A stretch of 64,000 nt of DNA from positions 9,348,182 to 9,412,181 of the forward strand of contig OY848920.1 in NCBI GenBank assembly GCA_963693285.1, given 5' to 3'. A model generated the notes under the pieces. It saw nothing but the letters and a program-made list of their open reading frames with translations, was not told where the DNA came from and searched no databases. Shown here piece after piece: positions 1 to 10,700 of this stretch (the stretch's first letter is position 1; the number at the start of each line of letters is the position of its first letter). This stretch comes from Xestospongia muta. Taxonomy: Eukaryota > Porifera > Demospongiae > Haplosclerida > Petrosiidae. Position numbers and translations under genes: made by a program.

Positions 1-2
1 AT

Positions 3-140
3 GATGATATCAAGACAATATGTACATCACTAACTAAAAATACTACAATAAGGAAACTATACTTATCAAGAGAACATGAAGAGTATTGTATGAAGTTAGA
101 CAGTTATCAAGTTATTAAAGACAGACTTGTGTTCGTGTAA
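3..140 (+). CDS. 3' end of an LRR protein gene (C-terminal exon, truncated by window edge)
   Basis: An open frame runs from the window edge to a TAA at 138-140. It encodes the end of a ribonuclease-inhibitor-type leucine-rich repeat domain: D-D-I-K-T-I-C-T-S-L, then L-Y-L-S-R-E-H-E-E-Y-C. The 45 residues are nearly identical to the end of the complete LRR exon at 15790-16583, so this is the terminal exon of a paralogous gene whose body lies to the left. The last residues differ (R-L-V-F-V here, S-L-H-F-W there). LRRs of this type usually form the sensor end of NLR-like proteins, but the N-terminal domains cannot be seen. The frame is intact over the visible part. Confidence 0.75.
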   Translation, partial: DDIKTICTSLTKNTTIRKLYLSREHEEYCMKLDSYQVIKDRLVFV

Positions 141-267
141 TAGTAAGTAGTTTGTTGTTTATTCTTAATCTGTCTTCTCGCTCACTTTTATTTTCTCTTT
201 AAATTTCTCTTGACTTTATCTTCTCTTCTTTTATTAACAATTTATTTCTCTAACAAAACTAGTAGAC

Positions 268-273
268 AATAAA
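268..273 (+). terminator. Poly(A) signal AATAAA of the LRR gene
   Basis: AATAAA lies about 130 bp after the stop codon. The same hexamer sits in the duplicated flank after the second LRR exon (16696-16701). Confidence 0.45.
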
Positions 274-541
274 AATAGAGCAGTTTTGTTTGACACTTAC
301 TTCTCTAACGTCGCACTTTTTTGTCTCTCTCGCAGCTGGTCACTTGGCGCCTGTAATTATTATTTGTGGGTGGGGCATTAGTTTTTTAACCCTTTGTGGA
401 AGTATCTATATTGTCTGGAATTCCAATTTTAGGTGTATATATGTTCTTTATAGTTCTAAACTGAAGACGTCAGGCAGTAATGAACGTACATGTATTCCAT
501 TTTGACGTCACCATGACATATCTTATATTCAGAAGAGATGA

Positions 542-1060
542 AAGACTGATTCCTTTATTGCATCCCTGCCATCCTTATACCTCAATGGCTATAGCATTGA
601 ACAAGTCTCATCTTACAAATACCTTGGAATAATACTAACTTCTAAACTTTCATGGTCACCACACATACAGCACATCTACTCAAAAGCAAGGAAACTCCTT
701 GGTTGTATTTTCCGTCACTTTTACTGTCTGTCTTCATCCTCTGTCCTTATTAAACTCTACAAATCCCAGGTTCTCCCAATCCTAACTTATTGTTCATCAT
801 TATGGGTCCCCAATTCACTAAAGATAAAATTGCAATTGAAAAGGTCCAATTTTTTGCACTGAAAATCATTGTCAAAAGATGATCCTCAAACGACTCCACT
901 CTTCTTGACCATTTCAAATTCCATTTCTCTCCTTGTGACGCTCTATCTCGAAAATAATACTCCTTTACAAAATGATCTACCACAAATGTTTTACACCTAT
1001 GTCTTCATCAATCAACTGAAAAATAAGTTACATTCAACTCATCCTTCATAGATTAGTCTC
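542..1060 (+). mobile_element. Degenerate non-LTR retrotransposon fragment (end of the reverse transcriptase ORF)
   Basis: The frame from 542 reads into Y-K-Y-L-G-I-I-L-T-S-K-L-S-W, then A-R-K-L-L-G, L-I-K-L-Y-K-S-Q-V-L-P-I-L-T-Y and C-S-S-L-W-V. This is the conserved region after the reverse transcriptase catalytic domain in Jockey/CR1/RTE-like elements. Near 830 the reading continues only in another frame (I-A-I-E-K-V-Q-F-F-A-L-K-I-I), followed by a stop and then L-L-D-H-F-K-F. There is thus a frameshift plus stops, and the piece is a dead 5'-truncated copy. It interrupts a duplicated flank whose other copy (around 16960) lacks it, so it arrived after that duplication. The clade cannot be fixed from so short a piece. 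Confidence 0.75.
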
Positions 1061-1995
1061 TACAATTATAATATTCATATACATTACTTTGCTTATCTCA
1101 TTAGCTGTGCTATTTAGCCAGCATCATTGTTTATTTAAAAAAAAAAGACTATAGTACACACTGATATATCAATAATGTAGTTATCCCTATAATAAAGGAT
1201 TGTATACTATATTGAGAATAAGAGACCTTTAACTGAATACAGTATATTGGATATGAGATCACTAGATGTGGAGGTGGAATATTATGTGAAGTAAGTTGAA
1301 ATGATTGAAGACAATAATTATCACCTCTCCTCTCTCTTATTAGCTAGACTAGGTACAAAGGTCACCAGTTATAATAGGCATTGTACAATCACACTCATCA
1401 ACTGATCCTAATAATTATATTAAATATTAATATTTAAAACTGTAGTTTATTTAGATTAATCTGTAGTAGACAGCAGTAATAAATCATTGTAACAGTAAGT
1501 TATTTTATTCTATACATTATATTGTCTTGTATTAATAGATCATTGTCCACTTTTAATTGTCTTAATTAGTGAACAAAGTTTATAAAGAAATAGTGTTACT
1601 TCCATTCTAATGTTCTCACAACACAAACAAGACAACAACAGTAATACCAATATATATATATATATAGTATAAGATATACTCCTGCTAGGAAGATATGGTA
1701 ATATTGTTGTGACAATAAGATGAATGAATACTAATGTAAATATTATATTTAGAGACATTTCTTTAGGTAAAACTGGTGTAGATAGGGTTTGTAAGTTGAA
1801 TGTAGGACAAGAGATGGTATGTGTCTAATAAACTCTTTATTTATGGAGGTTTCTGTGATCGTTGATTATTTCTACAGCTGCCAATAATTTTAGTGTTTCT
1901 ATGTACTTCTGTTAACTGAATTATTTTTATATTAATTTTTAAAGTTAAATAAATAACTATAATTTTAAACAAAACATTACACAACTATGACATCA

Positions 1996-2336
1996 TTGAG
2001 TGGTTCGGCCAACAATGTACAATGTCTGTGCAATCCAATAATATCCAAATCCAAGTGGTTTAAAATTAGACTCCAGTTTAACAAACAACTATATAATAAA
2101 TTGAATAGACAAAGAGAAGGATAGCTCTACTAACCTCATCTTGACTATTAATATCTAGTGTTCTCTTATATACAACATGTTTTAATGAATTATAATAATA
2201 GACAGTTCTATCCAATGTGTCCAATGTAATAAGGGGAGTGACATGAGACAATGTCACATTCCCACGTTCACTTTGGATTGATCAACCATTATTAGATAAT
2301 GAGTAATTCAAGAAGGGGTGTGGTCACTACAGATTA
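1996..2336 (-). pseudogene. Relic of exons 21-22 of a ROS-like receptor kinase gene
   Basis: On the minus strand this block is about 90% alike to 23895-24240, which holds part of exon 22, the short intron and exon 21 of the ROS-like gene. The YWTD-propeller motif survives with a change (G-Y-Y-W-I-A-Q-T-L-Y-I-V against G-Y-D-W-I-A-Q in the gene). The exon 21 part has an in-frame TGA where the gene encodes Gly, and it loses frame near its start. No other exon of the kinase gene is found beside it. With the flank at 141-1700, the order LRR tail, flank, receptor-kinase 3' side repeats the layout at 16.4-24.2 kb, which implies a segmental duplication followed by large deletion. Confidence 0.8.
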
Positions 2337-2735
2337 AAAACAGAAGTATTATTGTCATAAATATACTAGGTTGTGTTCAATTACAATTGTAATGGATTCA
2401 TTATGTCCAAATATAACAAACATATGATCCACTTACTATTAATATAGGAGGATAAAGTCCTTGAATATAAATTAATACAACCAGTACTGAACAATTGAAC
2501 ACTATAATATTAATATAATATATTTATATGTTAAAATACTAGATACATAATATGAGAGCATAGATCAGATAACAAGAGATGAATACAATACTAACCTGTA
2601 CTGTACAGTTCAAATTCAACGCCACACGTTATGATTAAAGTTAATATGGGTGTGGTCATTATATTTGTAATAAGCCCCACCCATAGGTCACCAAATTCAC
2701 TGAGTGTGTCACGAACTGTCACCTTACAAGAAACA
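2337..2735. other. Intergenic, no feature recognised
   Basis: AT-rich sequence with no convincing coding frame. It probably holds the promoter of the death-domain exon that starts at 2736, but no specific element stands out. Confidence 0.4.
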
Positions 2736-3052
2736 ATGGCTACAAGAAACCTATCTTTCGAGGAGATTCTAGAAGAGAAACCAACACTTGATGAATTATG
2801 TGAACATATTCGTATTGGTAGTAAATGGTATCAGTTGGGAGTCCTGCTAAAACTAAATGATGTGAAGTTAGATGACATTCACAGACTAGCAGAAGATTCT
2901 ACTTACAAAACATTAAAAATGTTTAAATTGTGGTAAGGTACCAACCCTCATCTTACGAGAAAGCACGTTTTGGATGCTTTGAGAAAGGAGGTCATTGAAG
3001 AAAACACTATTGCACACGAGTATGAGAAGATTAATGTCTTCTAGCTCTGCTG
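2736..3052 (+). pseudogene. Death-domain exon with in-frame stops
   Basis: From ATG 2736 the frame encodes a recognisable death domain: L-D-E-L-C-E-H, W-Y-Q-L-G-V-L-L-K-L, then K-M-F-K-L-W. After a TAA at 2934-2936 it continues with G-T-N-P-H-L-T-R-K-H-V-L-D-A-L-R-K and A-H-E-Y-E-K-I. A second stop, TAG, follows at 3042-3044. The usual family pattern is W-L-x-x-x-P, so TAA replaces a Leu-like codon. The exon then ends at a good donor (GTGAGT at 3053). A second donor, GTAAGG at 2933, lies exactly at the first stop and has the same phase; splicing there to 3101 would skip both stops but yield half a death domain. Most likely a decayed exon of an adaptor gene, less likely an expressed truncated protein. 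Confidence 0.6.
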
Positions 3053-3100
3053 GTGAGTGAAATATCTACAATATCTATAGTGTGCCATCTCTGTTACAGG

Positions 3101-3570
3101 AATGATGTCCAACCTAATGAAACAAATAATACTCATCCAACCTATATTGATACACTGTCACAGGGTGTGGCACTTGAGACTAGACTGCCAGGCTCTTCTG
3201 TACTAGCAAATATAACAAAGGAGCTCCGTAATTGAAGCTAAATAGCCCGAGAATGAAGACAGTTGTGTTTATTTGAGACCTCCAATAGAGTTGTATAAGA
3301 GGATCTCCCTAGAAGAAGGGCTGGAAACACCAGACTAATGGATTCTACCATTCTATATCTTCACTATAAAACTGAATAGATATATCTCCATCTTCTCAAA
3401 TATGTTCTACATCTATATAAAAAAAGCATTATCATCACAGAATCACAAAATGGCTTTCCAATACCTAAAACCTCTACAAGGTATGTATTTATAGTTTACA
3501 TTATATAAATGTAGGAACTTTATGTATTAGATCTCCAAGTACACCAAAATATCCAATTTATGATTTCCTG
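3101..3570 (+). pseudogene. Decayed tandem copy of the tyrosine-motif exons
   Basis: After an acceptor (TTACAG) at 3100 the sequence follows the exon at 3581-3920. It has E-A-K, a TAG, P-E-N-E-D-S-C-V-Y-L-R-P-P-I-E, and then a degraded stretch ending at the same donor context (CTCTACAAG/GTATG at 3480/3481). A short second block from 3531 resembles the exon at 4044. Several stops and frame changes break it. It is an older, inactive duplicate of the neighbouring gene, and shows that this small gene has been duplicated in tandem. Confidence 0.6.
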
Positions 3571-3580
3571 ACTCATTGAG

Positions 3581-4604
3581 GTGCCAAGTGTGCCTTGGAT
3601 AAAGAAGAACCAGGAGAGACCCCGACAAGTAAAGAACTCAAAGAAGCTAAAGAACCAGAAGATGAAGACAGCTATGTTTGTTTGAGACCTCCGATAGAGT
3701 CAGACAAGAGGACATCCCCAGATGGACAGGACAGTTCATTTTATTCTCACCCTGTCTTATCAGATGAAGTTCTTCATCATCATTATGAATACCTTTCTCC
3801 TCTTAAAGATGAAGCAGCTGACGATGATAGTTATGAATCCTACGTCTATATGGCACCTAGAAAGGATTATCCTCAGAGACCACAAAATGTCTCTCCACTT
3901 CTTATAACCTCTACAACAAGGTATAGTATATGTACATTAATATTTAACTAACCTCACATTTAATCAAGTGTATGAGTTCTACTAAAAGCACTGTCCTGCA
4001 AAGTCATTTTATTTAATATTTTTCTTTCATTGTTATCTCACAGAAGAGATGGACTTTATTTTCCTGATACTCCAACAAGTCCTTATCTTCTTGGTAACCA
4101 TAGTATTCTAACAGAAGTCCAAAAAAAGGTACTTTAACAAAATATAAGTTAAACCCTCTGTAGTGGACACTTTTAAACAATAATTACTGGCATTTTTTCT
4201 TCTCTATTAGCTGTTATATATGATGTACCTGTCCAAGAGAGCAATGTACCTAAACCAGTTGACAACACAAGAGCACCCAAGTCTATTTTGACACAGGTTA
4301 GTTTAAAAATAAAGTATTAAATCTCTAAACTACAATATCTCTCATATTAATGTAGTTTTAAATGAAACACAGTAGTAGTTATAAATAATGAATTACTTTC
4401 TCTTCTCTCCAGAATTCAGAACCTAACCTAGGTGAAAAGAGAAATTCTCAGCTTGAAAAGTACCTTGATGATGAATTAGATACAATTCGACAAGCTTTTC
4501 AAATTAGTCTCTTTCAAATTGAGAAGCGTTATCAACGTCAGTTAGCATCAATGTCTTCAAAGAATGATCTGCCAAGAACTAAAATTAACACTTTTGTTTC
4601 ATAA
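3581..4604 (+). CDS. Tyrosine-motif-rich protein, possible phosphotyrosine docking adaptor (5' end unresolved)
   Basis: Four exons fit in phase: about 3581-3920, 4044-4093, 4211-4296 and 4413-4604 (TAA at 4602). The product is acidic and low in hydrophobic core, with many tyrosines in short linear contexts: S-Y-V-C-L, F-Y-S-H-P, H-Y-E-Y-L-S-P-L, Y-E-S-Y-V-Y-M-A-P, L-Y-F-P-D-T-P and I-Y-D-V-P. Y-D-V-P matches the Y-x-x-P type bound by Crk/Nck-class SH2 domains in known docking proteins. The last exon ends in an amphipathic helix (L-D-T-I-R-Q-A-F-Q-I-S-L-F-Q-I-E-K-R-Y). The start codon is not found: an in-frame TGA at 3577 means the first exon must come from upstream, perhaps the broken death-domain exon, though its phase does not fit. 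Function is inferred from motifs only. Confidence 0.6.
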
Positions 4605-6660
4605 ATGATTTTAATATAACCATTTAAACATATCATGTTACATGTATTATTGTATAGTTATATTTACTGTCAGTATGTACAATGTGTATAAATCATTTAT
4701 TAAACTATGTTTGTTTCTACTAATACATTTACAACAGTTTACATGAACTACTGATAACATTGTAGATATTGTTTATAAATCAGATAGGTCTGGAAATATA
4801 GCTAATATTAGAAATATAACCAATATAATGAGCTCCACCCAAAAACATTGATTGTTTGTTGTTCTAACACCAAAAAAAACTTGTTATGATGGTGTGAAAA
4901 TTTAATATAATGTAATATACATAATGTGTCAAAGACCTCTTAAGAAGGTTCTTACCAACTTGTGTATTTGGGTGTGGCTAATGAATCTTATTAAGTTATG
5001 TGTGGTCATAGTAGCTCATATAATACAAGAATATAAGTCTTAAATGATAGAATGTGTTATGGAAAGGATGAAGTTACAAATTACAAACATGGAAAAGAAG
5101 TTTGATAAAAAAATAAAAACTCTTCAACATCAACAGTCAATGGAGCCTTCACACATCAGTCACATACCTTCAGAAACATTGTATAGAATGAAACAACCAT
5201 TAGACATTCATAATTAATCCCTGTATATCACTGTGAACTAGGACTAGTTTTCCATTTGTCTTGTATGTGTGTATGTGTTATCATAACTCTTTATCTTGAT
5301 GGACAGACAAGTATAAAATAATAACTTTATGTTTTGTTTACATGTATAATATTAACAATACATTACTGGACACATGTATTTGTTATATTTTAACAACTAA
5401 CTTTTGTAGTATCTCTTAATAAAAGGAAGACAATCATAATTGTTATTGTTCCACTTTTTGCTTAATAAATTATTTTAATATAACCAGTTAAACATATCAT
5501 GTGACATGTATTGTTATATTTACTGTTAGTATGTACATTGTGTATAATCATATATTAAACTATGTTTGTTTCTACTAATACATTTACAACAGTTTACATG
5601 AACTACTGATAACATTGTAGGTATTGTTTATAAATCAGTTAGGTCTGGAAATATAGTAATATTAGAAATATAACCAATATAATGAGCTTCACCCAAAAAC
5701 ATTGACTGTTTGTTGTTCTAACACCAAAAAAAACTTGTTATGATGGTGTGAAAATTTAATATAATGTAATATACATAATGTGTCAAAGACCTCTTAAGAA
5801 GGTTCCTACCAACTTGTGTATTTGGGTGTGGCTAATGAATCTTATTAAGTTATGTGTGGTCATAGTAGCTCATATAATACAAGAATATAAGTCTTAAATG
5901 ATAGAATATCTTATGGAAGGATGAAGTTACAAATTACAAACATGGAAAAGAAGTTTGATAAAAAAAATAAAAACTCTTCAACGTCAGCAATCAATGCAGC
6001 CTTCACACATCAGTCACATACCTTCAGAAACATTGTATAGAATGAAACAACCATTAGACATTCATAATTAATCCCTGTATATCACTGTGAACTAGGACTA
6101 GTTTTCCATTTGTCTTGTATGTGTGTATGTGTTATCATAACTCTTTATCTTGATGGACAGACAAGTATAAAATAATAACTTTATGTTTTGTTTACATGTA
6201 TAATATTAACAATACATTACTGGACACATGTATTTGTTATATTTTAACAACTAACTTTTGTAGTATCTCTTAATAAAAGGAAGACAATCATAATTGTTAT
6301 TGTTCCACTTTTTGCTTAATAAATTATTTTAATATAACCAGTTAAACATATCATGTGACATGTATTGTTATATTTACTGTTAGTATGTACATTGTGTATA
6401 ATCATATATTAAACTATGTTTGTTTCTACTAATACATTTACAACAGTTTACATGAACTACTGATAACATTGTAGGTATTGTTTATAAATCAGTTAGGTCT
6501 GGAAATATAGTAATATTAGAAATATAACCAATATAATGAGCTTCACCCAAAAACATTGACTGTTTGTTGTTCTAACACCAAATAAAACTTGTTATGATGG
6601 TGAGAAAATTTAATATAATGTAATATACATAAAGTGCCAAAGACCTCTTAAGAAGGTACC
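4605..6660. repeat. Tandem array of an ~855 bp unit, about 2.4 copies
   Basis: Copy 1 runs from about 4605 to 5466, copy 2 from about 5467 to 6320, and a truncated copy 3 from about 6321 to 6660. Copies 2 and 3 are almost identical where they overlap; copy 1 is a little more diverged. The array begins right at the stop codon of the preceding gene and ends just upstream of the next gene's first exon, so it fills the whole intergenic space. Confidence 0.85.
5044..5217 (+). other. Small ORF, 57 aa, in repeat copy 1 (doubtful gene)
   Basis: ATG 5044 to TAA 5215 encodes a Lys/Gln-rich helical peptide (M-E-K-K-F-D-K-K-I-K-T-L-Q). It faintly resembles the helical end of the preceding gene, so it may be a relic of a duplicated last exon. 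In repeat copy 2 (around 5920-6070) one extra A in a poly-A run shifts the frame, which argues against selection. No function is proposed. Confidence 0.25.
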
Positions 6661-6752
6661 TACCACACACCTCCTCCTCGGTGTACGCTCAGTAAAGAAG
6701 ATCTATAGTTCGTTAGATTCTATATATCTTACCTGCTCTCATAATAGTAACT

Positions 6753-7723
6753 ATGGCTACAAAGGAACTGTCTCAAACTCAACATTTAGGTAACATACAA
6801 GACTTGATATAAACTGTTAGTCATTTTCATATTTTACTTCTCTTCATTTAGATATTTCAGATCTTTTGAAGAAGGCTCCCACTAAACATGAGCTACTCAA
6901 TCTATTAGCTGATATTAGTAACTTGTGGTATGAGATTGGCTCAAGTCTCAACGTTTCTCACGATGTTTTGGAGGACTTGATGACTAGTGCAAAGAATAGA
7001 AAATACAAACTAGCTCAAGTCATTCATAGCTGGTTAACTACTACTGAGTCACATCTTGTTACCTGGGAAACAGTGATTGATGCCATCAAAGGTCCTGTTG
7101 TTAAACATATCAAGAAGGCTAATGAAATACATCAACATTTAACTAAAGGTAAGTTGATATAACATTTATTGATACAGTCATTGGTCATGTGTTTGTTCCT
7201 TAGTGAAGGAAGATACTCTCCAAAGTTTTATTGGAGAGATGTCACAGTGTCTGATCAATCCTGTAAAAGTGTCCCAGCTCTTATTTAGTGAGAGATGTAT
7301 CAGTGAAGAAACAATTGATAAGATGGAGACAATAGAAGGGAGTTTAGCTGAGAAGAAGATGACTCTGTTATCCGCTATACATGCAGCAGTGTCTTCAGAT
7401 CACAAGATGTTGAAAGTGTTAGAAACAGTATTGTCCAAATTTGAAGAGACAAAAATGCTATCTGGAAGAATTAAGAATGAATATAGTAAGCATTTTACTC
7501 ACTATTAACTGTACAATTGCTTTTTTTCTTAGCTCAAAAATGTCCAGATGATCAGATGACAGCAGTACAAGAGATAGCAATGACAGGTCATAGTAGTCAT
7601 CAATATCAAGCTGTTAGTGACTCAATGGAGGGTATAGAATCTGATCCTACAATGGAGGACTTGGAATATCAGGTTGATAGCAACAATATTGTTTATAAAG
7701 TCAATGTTAATGTTATTGCTTAG
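6753..7723 (+). CDS. Death domain plus CARD-like death-fold protein
   Basis: Four exons, all joined in phase 1: 6753-6789, 6852-7148, 7204-7485 and 7533-7723 (TAG), giving 268 aa. ATG 6753 starts M-A-T-K-E-L and is followed by a normal donor. Residues about 14-108 form a death domain (L-L-K-K-A-P, L-W-Y-E-I-G-S-S-L, A-Q-V-I-H-S-W-L). Residues about 112-203 form a second helical bundle resembling a CARD (I-G-E-M-S-Q-C-L, V-S-Q-L-L-F-S-E, L-L-S-A-I-H-A-A-V); the next gene has a related one. The tail contains tyrosines in E-Y-Q-V and V-Y-K-V contexts. Such two-death-fold proteins normally act as cytoplasmic adaptors that nucleate signalling complexes by homotypic contacts. The next gene begins 12 bp after the stop codon on the same strand. 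The CARD assignment is by pattern only. Confidence 0.75.
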
Positions 7724-7735
7724 CAATCTCATAAG

Positions 7736-10700
7736 ATGACAGAGTTAAGTACATCAAACACAAGAAAACGACCACAAAAAGGCCAAGAGATACCTGATGA
7801 GGTTTTAAAACCAAAAAAGGAGAAGCTTGATTCGGAAGCATCATCTGATTGTAATGGTATATGAATAACAGTTGATATATACTTAGTGAATTCTGTTTCT
7901 AGTGCAAGCTTCTATGGCCAGTGACATTTTACGTTGTCATTATGGCACTCTCTCTCAATGTCTTAAATGTCCTGTTAGGGTAGCACAGTTACTACATGAT
8001 GAGGGTGTTATTCCTAATGAAGTATTAGGAAATATACAGGATAAGCTATGTTCTCAATCTGAAGAAAATGCAATAGGTGTCCTGTTACAAGCTGTACGTC
8101 ATGCAGTACATACCAACTATCATAATCTGGAGGTCTTTGCTAGTGTACTCTTAAAACAAACTAGCAATGTACCATGTGGTAATGCTATCATACAGGATTG
8201 TCGTGAGTACTGACATAGACTTTACTATTGATATATGTCTATTTTAATAGGTGAAGCATTTCCTGACTATGACATACAAGTAGATCATACTAAAACTAGT
8301 GAAGGGAGTCAAACATTAGGTAAGTACTAGGAAAGATTTAACCTCTATTTAAATTATTTTAATGTATAGATAAAGTTTTAAATCCTATTCCAATTCCTCG
8401 AAAGTTAGACTCTGAATTTGGGTCAATCCGGAAAAAATTTGGAATAGCCTTCAGCAAAGTCCGAGAAGCAATTAACAAAAGTCCTCCACCTCTGAATGAA
8501 TTGACATGCTTTTTTGCTGATAGTTATCCTCACCTTGAAACTGAAATAACTAATTCAAAGTCCATTAATGATGTCTTAGATGTTGTACGTGGTCATTGTA
8601 CACTGATTAATATCAGTTGTTTGGAGGGTATTGTGGAACGTTTTGATATCAAAGAAGCAGAGAAACATATAGATACATACAAAGATGTTGTTCGATCATT
8701 TTGTGAAAAAACGAAAGCTTCTCTTTGTCTTGATGAAACCTTCAAAGAAAATAAAAGTCATCCTCTTCTCAAATGCGAGACAGCCATTTTTGTCTTAGAC
8801 TGGGATCCTACCAACTACACATTACAAGATATACGAGACATTATTGCTGAGTCAGTTAAGGAGAATGTACAGATTCGTGTCATTAGAGAGGGCAACTCTA
8901 TCATTGTCACCTGTTTTTTTCCACTCAGTCTAACCTCATCAATTATTGCCAGAGCTCAGGAGACACTTGAGTCAGTGAAGGAAAAAGGATTAATCCAACT
9001 TACAGTTGGATATTGTACCATTTATGATAAACGTCAAAGGGACAAGGTAGTAATAGTATTAGATAACAGTTACTACATGTGTTGTTTATTGATATATAGG
9101 AGGTTAGAACTATTGTAGAAGAGAGAACAGAGGAGTTGAGAAGTCAACTGGAACTGCAACAAACCATTTGCAGAAAAATGAGCATGGAAAAAGAGTCTGT
9201 TGCCAGAAAAACTAAAGGTAGATATTTGTGACTACAAAATCATTTTATTAATAGCTCTCTGTGATAATTTATTACTCAATGTTTTAATATAGAAATGATA
9301 CAAAGGAAAGAAAAGAAAATTAAAGATTTACAAGGTAAATAATTCAAAGCATCTGACACAAACTAGGTCAGTATTTAGATATGATCAATTGTTTTCCTCT
9401 TAGCTACTAACAAGAACTTAATATCATTGTCTAATGAGAGACAGAAAGAGCTAGAGACACTACAAAAAAAAATAACGTCATTGACTTTACAAATAAGAGA
9501 GAGAGACCAACAGATTGAGGAGTTAAAGCAGACCTTGAAAGGTAACTGGTATCATTACATTGTTACTAGATCTAGTGTTAAAACTAGGAGAGACCCAAAG
9601 AGAGCATAGGCAGGAACCATTTATCAGTCATAGTGAAACTACAGGTAGTAGTATACTATTAATTAAATTATATGTAATTACTGATGTACATAACTACTTA
9701 TGTAGAGACTGTACAAATGTTGGAATATCAGTTAAAAGGTTCAGCTGATAATAAAGATGACAGCTCTCTTCCAAGTAAGTAATTGTAATTTGATAGCTAA
9801 TCAAATGAATACTTTTGAGGAAGTGGTTACATGACAAATCAATAAAAATGTAATCTCAAAAAGTTTTGCTATATTATGTAATAATTACAGTGAGTGTTTA
9901 TAATAATATAGTAAGTGTTTCTTGTTACGTTATGAACACTTCAAACAACAATCAGACAAGTCCCTTAATATAACACCAGTGTAGTCTAGGATACTAGCCC
10001 CTCCTACTTTTGACAGTCTGCTATACAAGATCCATTGTTTACAGTGTATGTCAACATTAATAATGTACTTTCTCTCACAGTCTATTATGATAAGTTAATA
10101 CTTGAGGTATTAGTGTATACATAATATGATGACAATATTATGGGTGGAGTCAATATAAACTATTACAGTTTAAAATAAGACTGTCTCAACTAGTACCATA
10201 GAACATAATGATCATGAGATGTTACCTGTATTCAATAGTTATGAGATATAAAGAGTATATAAGAACAACAACTATAATTATAAGAATTATTATACATCAG
10301 TTTAGTCTCGTCATCAGATGCCCACTTGCTAACATGGAGAAGGTGACCTTCTCTGTATTAGTGAGTGTGTGTCTGGATGTGTGGTGTCATGTCATTTCAT
10401 TTGATCCTTTTTTCATTTAATCCCATTTCATGTAACAAAACGTATTGTTATCTCATTTTGTTTAAAAGTCTAAAAGTCCTAACATATTGAATTTAGCCCA
10501 CTGAATGGAAAAGGTTACCTTCTCTGTGTTAGTGAGTGGATGTCTAGGGATAGGATCAACATCAGTTTTGTTGTTTTAATACCACACCCACTTTACATAG
10601 TACATAATATTTTCATTTTTAGCTACTGAGAAAGAATTGTTTTCAGTATCTGTTGAGAAACAAAGTGAAATAGATGAACATCAGATAATAATTGATGAGA

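Larger units (their letters stand above)
141..1700. repeat. Duplicated 3' flank (copy 1 of the LRR downstream region)
   Basis: Most of this stretch matches 16584-17480 in the same order. Shared blocks include the flank around 210-365, the segment near 1190-1375 and the segment near 1565-1640. Copy 1 is interrupted at about 545-1060 by a retrotransposon fragment absent from copy 2. No convincing gene is present: the short frame at 290-505 lies inside the noncoding duplicated flank and is not preserved in copy 2. Confidence 0.7.

Noticed and set aside
290..505. 71-aa frame after the first LRR exon
   Set aside because: Lies in a duplicated noncoding flank; the second copy does not keep the frame.
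10334..10530. Two copies of a tiny ATG exon with donor (M-E-K-V-T-F-S-V-L / GTGAG)
   Set aside because: Phase 0 does not fit the phase-1 exons downstream, and the pair looks like a local duplication of intronic sequence.
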